Positions 42,324 through 51,138 of a stretch of DNA of 58,754 nt are shown one piece after another. The first letter of the stretch is position 1. The number at the start of each line of letters is the position of its first letter. Position numbers and translations under genes: made by a program. This stretch comes from Bacteroidia bacterium (lineage in GTDB: Bacteria; Bacteroidota; Bacteroidia; Bacteroidales; F082): NCBI GenBank assembly GCA_021287165.1, contig JAJTAY010000030.1:1-58754 (forward strand), in the 5' to 3' direction. The notes beneath the pieces are model-generated. The model was not told the origin of the DNA. It saw only the letters and a list, made by a program, of their open reading frames with translations, and ran no database searches.

Positions 42324-44195
42324 TCAGAGTGAAAGCATTTTAAAATATCTCGATCCAGAAGGGCCGGTGATGATACCAACAAAAATTCCATTGCCATTTT
42401 CGGGCAGTTGCACGGTCTGGCTAAACATGCCGCTGAGCGAATACTTTTCAACCAACCTTCCGTCGGCACTCAATATGCTCAGCTGAAGGGTCTCGGACGT
42501 GCTTCCCGATATCAGGTAACGTCCCTGTCCGACTCCTTTAATAACTTTTATGCCGGAATAAGCCTCCGGTCGCAGCCCGGCAGCCTGCTGTACCTCTATG
42601 GGAGCCGTAACCTGTAGCAGCATAGGCGGATTGCTTTGCACCACGCCTTCAGGAAGCTCAAAAGTGCCGGTAGCCGTGTAGGTACCTGGCTGATTGGCAT
42701 TGTAATCGGGCGCATCCCACTGCAAATCAACGTTGAATACCTGATTCAGATTGGTGACGATCTGCGTTTGCGGGCTGAGCTGTGCAAGGGCCTGTGGCTT
42801 GGGCGTTCCCAGAGGGACGGTGATTCCGGAAACAGGAACAATCGAGCTGATGATGTTGATGTTCAGGCTGGGGTCGTACGAAACGATCCTGATGGCATCG
42901 GCCACTACGTAGGCACCGGTGGTGGCAGCGGCCGTGATGGTAACATTTTCGTCAGGCGTTCCGCTAAACTGAAACGAACCTACATAGGCCCATGTGCTGC
43001 CCTGCTGGCTTTGGTTCATGGGCACTGTGGTCGTTTGTCCGGCATGCGAAATCACAAAAGGCGTATTGGTGGCCCTGTTGGCCGAAGCAGTCCACCAGCC
43101 ATAAATTTCGTACTGTCCGGGGGCTGGCAGATTGAGCGGAAAGCGGTAATACTGGCTGCTTGTGCCCAGGGCATGCAGCATCGAAGGACTTTGCCAAGAA
43201 CCCGGATTAGCCGTTGGAAACCAGCTGCCGGCAGAAGTTACACCGGGGTCGCCGGTATCGATAATTTTTGTGAAAGTGGGTGTTGGGGGTATGTTGAGCG
43301 AGTCGGAGTGCACGATGGCCAGCACAGTGGGAACGGCCCTGTTTTGGTTGTAGAGACTTTGGTTGCCAACAGCCATGGCAGTTGAGCCTCCACCGTCCAG
43401 GTTAATGGCTTCGGTGCAGCCCAGCGAAAGCATCAGCTCGGCCACATCGGGAATTCGCAGGTTGTTTGTGACAAACAATATTGCCTTGTTGTCGGCCGTG
43501 CGCCCCACAGCCGTGCGCGGCCTGTAGTCGGTAAGCAATACACCACTGCCCCAGAATATCTCCTCGCAGTACGTAATGTTGATCTGTCCGTTTTTTACAA
43601 GCTGAGGACCTCCACCAAGTCCAAAGAGAATATTGCTGTACTGCGTTCCCTCGGCTTTTGTTGGCGCCGGAAGCGGGCTGGCAGCATTGCAGGCATAAGG
43701 CAGTGGCTGGGTGTAGTAGTAAATATCGTCGAAATTATACGAATGATGATAAACCCATCGTGTGGTAAGCTGTCGGCCCTGCTCCATGGCAAACAGCGGT
43801 CGGATAAGCGGATAGTTCATACCGTTGCGCACAACGGATGTGACATTGGTGGCTTTCACCTGCCCCGGATAAATAACCGATGAAACCGAAGTGCCTCCCG
43901 AGAAATAACCTCCGTTAATAGCACCATAGGCCCCTTTCTGCGCCGAGATCTGGTGCACCTGAGCGGGATTGGCTACAAGATATGGCCTGACGCCAATGGC
44001 AGGTACCGCCATATCCACCTTATAATAATATGCCAGAAAATCAGGATCGGCCGGATTGGTCCCTTTGAACAGTTGAACTCCGGTCGGGAGGCTGTAAAGG
44101 CTGGTCTGATCCTGCCAGACCAGTGTCTGGGCCTTCGCAGCAAACATGATGGTTATCAAAGGAAAAGCCAAAAACACGCTTCGCAGAAATTTCAT
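42324..44195 (-). CDS. T9SS-exported NAGPA-type phosphodiester glycosidase
   Basis: A 623-residue secreted protein, start at 44195 for a proper signal peptide (MKFLRSVFLAFPLITIMFAAKA). Domains: NAGPA fold (AINGGYFSGG ... TAVGRTADNKAILFV ... LGCTEAINLDGGGSTAM), a golvesin/Xly-type carbohydrate-binding module (VTSAGSWFPTANPGSWQSPS ... VVADAIRIVSY), a bacterial Ig-like module, and a T9SS C-terminal signal (ILSADGRLVEKYSL ... KMLSL). NAGPA-family enzymes split GlcNAc from a GlcNAc-1-phosphodiester. As first gene of the PUL operon it suggests a sugar-phosphodiester in the substrate. A -7 element sits about 30 nt upstream. Confidence 0.88.
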   Translation of the reverse strand: MKFLRSVFLAFPLITIMFAAKAQTLVWQDQTSLYSLPTGVQLFKGTNPADPDFLAYYYKVDMAVPAIGVRPYLVANPAQVHQISAQKGAYGAINGGYFSGGTSVSSVIYPGQVKATNVTSVVRNGMNYPLIRPLFAMEQGRQLTTRWVYHHSYNFDDIYYYTQPLPYACNAASPLPAPTKAEGTQYSNILFGLGGGPQLVKNGQINITYCEEIFWGSGVLLTDYRPRTAVGRTADNKAILFVTNNLRIPDVAELMLSLGCTEAINLDGGGSTAMAVGNQSLYNQNRAVPTVLAIVHSDSLNIPPTPTFTKIIDTGDPGVTSAGSWFPTANPGSWQSPSMLHALGTSSQYYRFPLNLPAPGQYEIYGWWTASANRATNTPFVISHAGQTTTVPMNQSQQGSTWAYVGSFQFSGTPDENVTITAAATTGAYVVADAIRIVSYDPSLNINIISSIVPVSGITVPLGTPKPQALAQLSPQTQIVTNLNQVFNVDLQWDAPDYNANQPGTYTATGTFELPEGVVQSNPPMLLQVTAPIEVQQAAGLRPEAYSGIKVIKGVGQGRYLISGSTSETLQLSILSADGRLVEKYSLSGMFSQTVQLPENGNGIFVGIITGPSGSRYFKMLSL

Positions 44196-44224
44196 TGGTG
44201 TGGGTTTTAATGAAATCTTCATTT

Positions 44225-44232
44225 CAAAATTA
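44225..44232 (-). promoter_or_regulatory. -7 promoter element of the PUL operon
   Basis: Minus-strand TAATTTTG matches TAnnTTTG and predicts a leader of about 25 nt to the ATG at 44195. It makes a start at the earlier in-frame ATG at 44222 unlikely, since that lies at or before the predicted transcript start. Confidence 0.6.
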
Positions 44233-44253
44233 AATTTTTTAAAAACTAAGCTA

Positions 44254-44279
44254 TACTTAAGTAAAAAAATTTTTTACTT
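44254..44279. promoter_or_regulatory. AT-rich palindrome, candidate ROK operator
   Basis: TACTTAAGTA (44254-44263) runs into a larger inverted repeat with arms AAGTAAAAAA (44259-44268) and TTTTTTACTT (44270-44279) around one central base. It lies 22 nt upstream of the PUL -7 element, at the -33 zone, in the gap shared with the divergent NagB-PIG-L gene. ROK repressors such as NagC and Mlc bind AT-rich inverted repeats. The rest of 44280-44492 shows no clear feature. Confidence 0.5.
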
Positions 44280-44492
44280 CGCGGTGCTTTTTCAAGCCGG
44301 CCCTTGTAAAAGGAGCCTTAGCGCACTTAGAAAAAGAGATGTAAATAGTTCATTAACTGTGTGTTATAAAATTGTCCGTAAAAGGTGGAAGGTTTGGGCG
44401 TTCTTAAATCACCCAATGGCTTCGCAACTTTTTCCGCAACAATTGCAGAAAATTGATCGACTGTTCGTTAAAAACCTGAACAATATCGTCCT

Positions 44493-46826
44493 ATGAGCCA
44501 ACAAATTTTATTGCCCGAAGGCTTTAGCGCCGTGGAGCGGAAGGTGTGCTGCCAAACACCGCGCAAATACCCGGTCAACGTGCCATACATAACCGTTGAC
44601 AATTTTCCTAAGCTGGGCTTGCTCACGGCCATGCGTTTTCTGGAGTGGGTGGCCGAAAATCCCGAAGGCGTCATCAGCCTGCCAACAGGCAAAACGCCGG
44701 AATACTTCATCAAGTGGACACAGCACATTCTGGAAAGCTGGAACACGCGCGAAGGGGAAAAACTACGCAAGGACAACGGGCTTGAAGTGTCGAAGAAGCC
44801 CTCGCTTGGCAAGCTGCGCTTTGTCCAGATCGACGAGTTCTATCCCATCAGCTCGGCCCAGCAAAACAGTTTCTACCATTATGTGAGCAACTTCTACATC
44901 AAAGGGTTTGGCCTCGACCCAAAACGCAGCCTGCTCATCAACTGTGATGAGATACCATTATGGGAAGGGCTCCATTTCAACAAAGTGTTTCCCGAGGCCA
45001 TCGTCGACCTGGGTTTGCGCTACCGCGAGCCAAAAAACAGGCTCGAAGAGGTACAGCAAAAGTCGATTTTCCTCATCGACGACTGGTGTACCAACTATGA
45101 GCAGCAAATCCGCGAGATGGGAGGCATTGGCTTTTTCCTTGGCGGCATTGGCCCCGACGGACATATAGCCTTCAACACCCGCGGCTCGGATCACCACAGC
45201 ACTACCCGCCTCACCGCCACCAATTTCGAAACCCAGGCCGTGGCAGCCGGCGATCTCGGCGGCATAGAAATATCGCGCAACAGACTGGTAATCACCATAG
45301 GTTTGCAAACCATCACTTACAACCCTGATGCCGTAGCCATTATTTTTGCAGCAGGTGAGGCCAAAGCCCCCGTGGTGCGCGATGCCCTCGAGGAAGCGCC
45401 CTCCAACCGCTATCCCGCCACTGTGCTTACGCGGCTTAAAAACGCCCGCTTTTACCTGACCACCGGCGCCGCGAGCATGCTCAGTGATGTTGTTGACCAT
45501 TACTACACCGGCAGCCCATGGACGGAAGAAAAAACCGAAAGGGCCGTGCTCGACCTTTGCCGCCGAATCAACAAATTTGGCGACCGCGTGACCATCGACG
45601 ACCTGAAGCAGGACCCTTACTGCAGGCTCATCCCTGGTTTAAATGCCAACACTGTAGCTCAGGTGATGGATGACATCAAAAAGAAAATAGACCGGGGTAC
45701 TGAATCGCTTGGCCATCAGGTGTTTTATCATACCGGACCACACCACGACGACATTATGCTGGGCTTGCTGCCCCACATACACCGCCTCTCGCGCAACGAG
45801 ACCAACAAAAGCCATTTCTGCGTTCTCACCTCAGGCTTTACAGCCGTTACTAACCGCTTCCTCATTCAAAAGCTCGAAGACGTGCTCTATTTCCTCGACC
45901 GCGAAGAGATACAGATGGTGAAATATCCCGATTTCTTCGAGCGCGGCTATAAGCACAAATACGACAAGGACGTTTACCACTACCTCATCAAGGTGGCCTC
46001 GGGGCAGGAAATAGAGCGCCGGCGCGGATTTGCCCACCGCATGGTGCGCAACCTTATAGAGGTTTATGGGGTGAAAAACGAAAATCAGCTCCGCGATGCC
46101 ATACACGATGTGCTTTCGGTGGCCCGCAACAGCTACGACGGCGCCAAAATGCCTCCTAAAATACAGACCCTCAAAGGCATGATCCGCGAGTACGAAGAAG
46201 AGCTGGTATGGGCATGTTTCGGTATGACAAAAAACGAAGTGCGACACCTTCGGCTTGGCTTCTACACTGGCGACATTTTTACCGAGAAACCCGAGCGCCA
46301 GCGCGACGTTTTACCTATTCTTGAAGAGTTGCGCCGCATCCAGCCCACCGTCATCAGTCTGGCTTTCGACCCTGAGGGCAGCGGCCCTGATACCCACTAC
46401 AAGGTTTTGCAGGCCATTGCCGATGCCATCCGGCTTTGGGGCGAGGAGAAAGACCTCAGCCAGCTGCGCATCTGGGGCTACCGCAATGTTTGGTATCAGT
46501 TTCATGCAGCCGATGCCACCCACATCGTACCGGTTTCGCTCAATGCCATGGGCATCATGGACTATACTTTTACCAACTGCTACCTAAGTCAGGTGGATGC
46601 ATCCTTCCCCAGCTACCGGCACGACGGCAAATTCTCCGACCTTTCGAAACGCATTTGGGTTGACCAGCTCAGGCAAATTCAGCTCCTGCTGGGCAAACCA
46701 TTCTTCTACCAGAACGAGAGCCCGCGACTGCGAACCACCCATGGTCTGCTGTACTTTAAGGAAATGAGTGTGGATGAGTTTCTGCTTTCGGCCCGCGAAC
46801 TCGAAAAATCGATGGAAGGCGCCTGA
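44493..46826 (+). CDS. NagB-type glucosamine-6-phosphate deaminase fused to a PIG-L deacetylase-like domain
   Basis: A 777-residue cytoplasmic fusion. Residues ~30-340 are NagB-like: ISLPTGKTPEYFI (phosphate loop), FVQIDEFYP (general base Asp), and FLGGIGPDGHIAFNTRGSD (catalytic His/Asp block). Residues ~400-640 resemble PIG-L/LmbE N-deacetylases, with the zinc/base motif PHHDDIMLG and LRLGFYTGD. Similar fusions exist in Bacteroidota genomes. NagB turns GlcN-6-P into fructose-6-P; the deacetylase half could first remove acetyl. It diverges from the PUL and probably shares its regulator. Confidence 0.86.
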   Translation: MSQQILLPEGFSAVERKVCCQTPRKYPVNVPYITVDNFPKLGLLTAMRFLEWVAENPEGVISLPTGKTPEYFIKWTQHILESWNTREGEKLRKDNGLEVSKKPSLGKLRFVQIDEFYPISSAQQNSFYHYVSNFYIKGFGLDPKRSLLINCDEIPLWEGLHFNKVFPEAIVDLGLRYREPKNRLEEVQQKSIFLIDDWCTNYEQQIREMGGIGFFLGGIGPDGHIAFNTRGSDHHSTTRLTATNFETQAVAAGDLGGIEISRNRLVITIGLQTITYNPDAVAIIFAAGEAKAPVVRDALEEAPSNRYPATVLTRLKNARFYLTTGAASMLSDVVDHYYTGSPWTEEKTERAVLDLCRRINKFGDRVTIDDLKQDPYCRLIPGLNANTVAQVMDDIKKKIDRGTESLGHQVFYHTGPHHDDIMLGLLPHIHRLSRNETNKSHFCVLTSGFTAVTNRFLIQKLEDVLYFLDREEIQMVKYPDFFERGYKHKYDKDVYHYLIKVASGQEIERRRGFAHRMVRNLIEVYGVKNENQLRDAIHDVLSVARNSYDGAKMPPKIQTLKGMIREYEEELVWACFGMTKNEVRHLRLGFYTGDIFTEKPERQRDVLPILEELRRIQPTVISLAFDPEGSGPDTHYKVLQAIADAIRLWGEEKDLSQLRIWGYRNVWYQFHAADATHIVPVSLNAMGIMDYTFTNCYLSQVDASFPSYRHDGKFSDLSKRIWVDQLRQIQLLLGKPFFYQNESPRLRTTHGLLYFKEMSVDEFLLSARELEKSMEGA

Positions 46827-46896
46827 CGGCAAGCCAGATCGGGCTTTGGCTATATGGATGGGCAGTGTTTTGGCAATCGGGATAATGCACTGCAGT

Positions 46897-49800
46897 TTAT
46901 TTTCCCTTGCCAATCCTGACATTTATTTTTCCCAAAAGCTCCTCGCTCGAGAAGGGCTTGGCCAGATAGTCGTCGAAACCTTCATCAAGCAGCCTTACCT
47001 TATCGCCCGTCATGGCATAGGCGGTTATGGCGATAATTGGCAAATCGGATCTGAAGGTTCTGATGGCCGAAAGCGCCTGGCTTCCGTTCATACGGGGCAT
47101 TTTGATGTCCATCAGGATCAGCGATAATTCGGGATGCTGTTTGGCCAGCGCGACGGCCTCCTCGCCGTTGCCGGCATAAAGGGTGTCGTATCCCGCTTTT
47201 CGAAGCCAAAGGCTGATCACCTGTGCATTCGACTCATCGTCCTCGGCAAGCAGAATCAGCTTTTTATCAGTCTTTGGCTTGCTTGTTTCGCTGATGTTGG
47301 CAATGCCCTGCTGCGTCGCAGAGGATTGACTGACGAGTGGCAGCGTGAAATAAAATGTTGAGCCCACGCCAAGAGCCGACTCAAGTCGAATGCTGCCGCC
47401 CAGCAAGCCCAGCAAGCCTTTAACGATGGAAAGGCCCAGACCGCTGCCTTCGAAACCCCGGGTAGTGGAAGTGTCTTCCTGCATAAATGGCTCGAATATC
47501 ATTTGCCGCTTATCGGTTGCAATGCCTCTTCCCGTATCCCTGACGTAAAACTCGACAGCATCGGGCAGCATTTTCAGTCCGAGGGTAATCTGACCAGCGG
47601 TCGTAAACTTTTCTGCGTTTCTGAGCAGATGCGCAAGTATTTTGCGCAGAAACTCGGCATCTGTTGACAGACAAAGGTTCTGTGAGTTTTCGGGTACTTC
47701 AATCGAAAGAAGCACTTGCTTGTCGGCACATAAATCGCTGATGCACTCGGCCGATTCCTTTAGCAAATCAATGATTTTCACTTCTTTGGCATGAACCTTC
47801 ATGGTTCCCGCTTCCAGCTCCGAAATATCCATGATATCCGAAATGGTCTGCATTAGCCTGTTGCTGCTTATTTTAAGAAACTGGAGGTATTCCGCTCTTT
47901 CTTCGGCCGATATCCCCTCCATTGCCATAAGCTCCCCAAATCCCAAAATTCCGTTGAGCGGAGTTCTGATTTCATGAGAGATATTATTCATAAAATGGGT
48001 TTTCAGCCGGTTGCTTTCCTCAGCGCGCTCTTTGGCAACAATAAGCTCGTTCTCGGCCAGCTTGCGATCGGTGATATCGATGTACGTAACGGCACATCGT
48101 CCGCGTCCGGCCTGATAGGCTGCAATTGAGAAATAGGTGTTGAGGTTTGATGAATATTCTTCAGTAATTATGGATTCTCCTGTTCTGGCAACCCTGCTAA
48201 ACATACCAATCCAGTCGACCGAGTCCTGGTTGATGCCGGTTAGTATCTGGGTAATAGGGCGTCCAATTATTTCATCAAGTGTTTTATTGGGAAGGCTCGT
48301 AAACTTTTCGTTTGCGGCCACAATGATCATATCGCTCACCTCGCCTTTGTCGTCTTCAACAGCCTCCACAAGCAAAAAGCCCGCGTTCATGTTTTGGAAC
48401 AGCAATCTGTATTGCTCTTCCGAATTGATTAGCTGCTGACGGGTTTCCTTTATTTCCAGGATATTCCACATTTCGCGCAGCAGCGAAGTCATCGAGGCAA
48501 TGTCGGTTTCGTCATATTCTTCGGCCTTGTTGGCTACTGCACCTATAGCAACCACCTTATTGTTTACCAGCACCGGAACACTCAGAAATCTGGAGATGGG
48601 GACATGACCTTCGGGTGTTCCGTTTTTTTCAATTTTATCCAATCGATAATGGTTCACAACCACCGGCTCTTTTCTCCTCACCGACTCGCCCAATAGCCTG
48701 ATTTCATCAAGCCGGAATTCATGCGTTTTTTGTGGCATGTCGCATGCCGCCATAACGCCTTTTGACCACGCATTGACATTCATCACCCTACCTTCGCCGT
48801 CAACCTTTGCCCAGAAAGCAAATTCGCTGTTTGTAACCTTAATGCCTGCCTCGAGCATATAATGCATCAGGTCCTCTTCGGCCTCCTCAAGCATGCGGTG
48901 CATTCCCAGAAGATACCTGAGGTGCTGCTCACTGCGCTTTACTTTTTCTTCTGCCTTCTTTCTTTCGGTGATATCGTGTCCCTGGGCTATGGTGCTCACA
49001 AGGGTTTTTCCGGTGCTGTCCAAAATGCCTGCCGAGTTCCACAACACGGTTTTCACCGAACCGTCCTTGTGCTGAATAGGGATTTCAACGGTTTCCCATT
49101 TTGCCTCAGCACTTGTGGTGGCCTTAATAAACTCAATAGTTTGCTCTTTTAACGATTCTGGAAAAAGAATATCCAGAGACTGGCCTATCGCATCGGCGGC
49201 CGCAATCCCGGTAAGGTTCTCGAAAGCCTGATTGAAACGGGTAATGATGAAGTTTGTGTCCCAAACGATGATGGGTGCGTTGGCGTAATTGATTAGGTTT
49301 TCAAGGTATTGACTTGTTTCCCTGAGCCGATGTTCCAATTTCTTGGCCTCTGTGACGTCGAGAAAAAGGGTTGCAAACTGGTTTTTTTCGGGCCTGAAAG
49401 CTGTTACGGTGAAATATTTATTCAATGCGCCACTGTAGCTTTCGAACGAAATGCCATCGCCCGTGAGGGCTACCCTGCCATATTTTTCTATCCACTCCGG
49501 CTCGGTTTGCGGCATAACCTCCAAAACGGTACGCCCTACAACATCCTCTGCTTTCAGACCAGTTAACTTTTCGAAGGCTGGATTCACTGCCAAAAACCTA
49601 TAATCAACCGGCGTTCCCGAATCGTCGCAGATGATTTCATGCAGAGCGAAACCATCCTGCATCTGGTCGAACAGTCCCTTATAATCGCGTATAGCCTTGT
49701 GATAGGCCTGGGTGTCTACAGCACTAATTGCAACAAGCCTGAGTTTACCCAGCATTTCCGGCAGCAATATGCCGCTCATCAACATGGGAAATTGTTCTCC

Positions 49801-50835
49801 ATCCTTGTGGATGTGCCATATTTCAACCGGCCCCGCACTTCCATGATCAACAATTTCGCCAATAAGCTGGCGCAATTGATTATTGTGCTCGTAGCACCTG
49901 AATGCCTTTATATTCCTGCCCTTCATCTCCTCGGCAGTATAACCATGTATATGGGCATATTGCTGGTTTACAAACAAGATATTGCCTTCAATATCGATAA
50001 TTATCTTTCCATGCAACCCCTGATCGGCACTGATTCTGAACATTTCAGTCTCTTCCTCTGCCTGCCGCTGGGCGGTGATATCGCGCACATGGCCAATCGT
50101 TTCCAACACATTGCCATCAGCATCGCGGATATGCATGCCCTGCTCAGCCAGCAAACGCACTTCTCCTGTGCGCCGATGGATAATCCTGTGCGTGGCTGTA
50201 TAAACATGGGCTCCGCTTCCCAATGAGTTGGCAAACTCGTTGATGACCATACCCCGGTCATCGGGGTGAATTAGCTCATAGAACCGTTCCAGTGTCATTG
50301 GTTGTTCGCCGGGCTCAAGGCCAAATATGCGGTAGGTCTGATCGGACCATGACAGACTTTGGTCGGAGTGCCGAAGTCTCCAGCTGCCCGTATTGCCTAC
50401 TTCCTCCGACTTGTTGAGCAAAGCCAGATATTCCTGCGCTGATTGCTCTAAATTTTTTCGGTCGGTGATATCGAGACAAAAAGCGACAAACCTCGTGTCT
50501 GAAATTTTAGTTGCTGCCACCGACCACCAGCCGGCAGTGCCCTTCTTTGTCAAATAGCGGTATTCACCATAAGCAAAACCGGTTTCCTTTACCCTTATAA
50601 AGTGCTCGTGTCCTTTATCAATATCGTCCGGTAACACAACATCGGGAATACGCATCTCAAGGAGCTCCTCCTCGCTGCGCTCGAGCAGAATGAGTGATTG
50701 TGGATTGAATGCAACGAAACGTCCATTTTCATCAGATACCAGAATGGCATATGGCGAATTGTCGAAAGCAGCATGTTTTATGATGTCAAGCTCCGGTGAA
50801 TTAAATATACTTCCGCTGTTATTTGACGTCTCCAT
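46897..50835 (-). CDS. Soluble hybrid histidine kinase with six PAS and one GAF domain
   Basis: A 1312-residue kinase from the ATG at 50835 (an upstream TTG is less likely). Order: five PAS domains, a GAF domain (about 655-830; LRYLLGMHRMLEEAEEDLM ... FLSVPVLVNNKVVAIGAVAN), a sixth PAS, HisKA with the phospho-His in NNISHEIRTPLNG, HATPase (DTGRGIATDKRQ, GSGLGLSI), and a C-terminal receiver with the phospho-Asp in LILMDIKMP. No membrane helix or signal peptide is visible, so it senses cytoplasmic cues. It lacks a DNA-binding output, and no cognate regulator is adjacent. It converges with the NagB-PIG-L gene (70 nt apart). Confidence 0.93.
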   Translation of the reverse strand: METSNNSGSIFNSPELDIIKHAAFDNSPYAILVSDENGRFVAFNPQSLILLERSEEELLEMRIPDVVLPDDIDKGHEHFIRVKETGFAYGEYRYLTKKGTAGWWSVAATKISDTRFVAFCLDITDRKNLEQSAQEYLALLNKSEEVGNTGSWRLRHSDQSLSWSDQTYRIFGLEPGEQPMTLERFYELIHPDDRGMVINEFANSLGSGAHVYTATHRIIHRRTGEVRLLAEQGMHIRDADGNVLETIGHVRDITAQRQAEEETEMFRISADQGLHGKIIIDIEGNILFVNQQYAHIHGYTAEEMKGRNIKAFRCYEHNNQLRQLIGEIVDHGSAGPVEIWHIHKDGEQFPMLMSGILLPEMLGKLRLVAISAVDTQAYHKAIRDYKGLFDQMQDGFALHEIICDDSGTPVDYRFLAVNPAFEKLTGLKAEDVVGRTVLEVMPQTEPEWIEKYGRVALTGDGISFESYSGALNKYFTVTAFRPEKNQFATLFLDVTEAKKLEHRLRETSQYLENLINYANAPIIVWDTNFIITRFNQAFENLTGIAAADAIGQSLDILFPESLKEQTIEFIKATTSAEAKWETVEIPIQHKDGSVKTVLWNSAGILDSTGKTLVSTIAQGHDITERKKAEEKVKRSEQHLRYLLGMHRMLEEAEEDLMHYMLEAGIKVTNSEFAFWAKVDGEGRVMNVNAWSKGVMAACDMPQKTHEFRLDEIRLLGESVRRKEPVVVNHYRLDKIEKNGTPEGHVPISRFLSVPVLVNNKVVAIGAVANKAEEYDETDIASMTSLLREMWNILEIKETRQQLINSEEQYRLLFQNMNAGFLLVEAVEDDKGEVSDMIIVAANEKFTSLPNKTLDEIIGRPITQILTGINQDSVDWIGMFSRVARTGESIITEEYSSNLNTYFSIAAYQAGRGRCAVTYIDITDRKLAENELIVAKERAEESNRLKTHFMNNISHEIRTPLNGILGFGELMAMEGISAEERAEYLQFLKISSNRLMQTISDIMDISELEAGTMKVHAKEVKIIDLLKESAECISDLCADKQVLLSIEVPENSQNLCLSTDAEFLRKILAHLLRNAEKFTTAGQITLGLKMLPDAVEFYVRDTGRGIATDKRQMIFEPFMQEDTSTTRGFEGSGLGLSIVKGLLGLLGGSIRLESALGVGSTFYFTLPLVSQSSATQQGIANISETSKPKTDKKLILLAEDDESNAQVISLWLRKAGYDTLYAGNGEEAVALAKQHPELSLILMDIKMPRMNGSQALSAIRTFRSDLPIIAITAYAMTGDKVRLLDEGFDDYLAKPFSSEELLGKINVRIGKGK

Positions 50836-50958
50836 ACCGCCGACAAACAATTCTTTTTTAGTATCAGGCTAACAATCTAACTAATCACAAACTAAACCAA
50901 GACATTGCCTTATCAGTATCAAAATACCAATGAGCAATTCATTTCGGCCTATTCGAAT

Positions 50959-50990
50959 CAAATATACAAACTTATATATGGAATTACAAA
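50959..50990 (-). promoter_or_regulatory. Promoter of the hybrid histidine kinase
   Basis: Minus-strand TATATTTG (50959-50966) with a -33 TTTG (50987-50990) at a 20-nt spacer, the closest full match to the Bacteroidota consensus in the window. A second -7-like TAAGTTTG overlaps at 50967-50974. The leader would be about 120 nt. The remainder of 50836-51138 has no gene. Confidence 0.6.
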
Positions 50991-51138
50991 TTTGAGAAGA
51001 GCTGCATTAAATGCGTGGCAATAATTTGAATATGAAAACATTGACCCATTTCTTGTAACGGCTTTTTAAGTAAAATTCCGCATTGGATTAATGCTTTCGG
51101 ACTGTCAACATTCTTCTTCCGAAATTCAGGTCAAGGCA

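Noticed and set aside
42314..42469. An N-terminal extension of the ROK protein
   Set aside because: It would overlap the end of the phosphodiester glycosidase gene, and the HTH begins properly after the Met at 42313.
46827..46896. A terminator between the convergent NagB-PIG-L and hybrid kinase genes
   Set aside because: Only a 4-bp stem can be drawn in the gap, with no T run.
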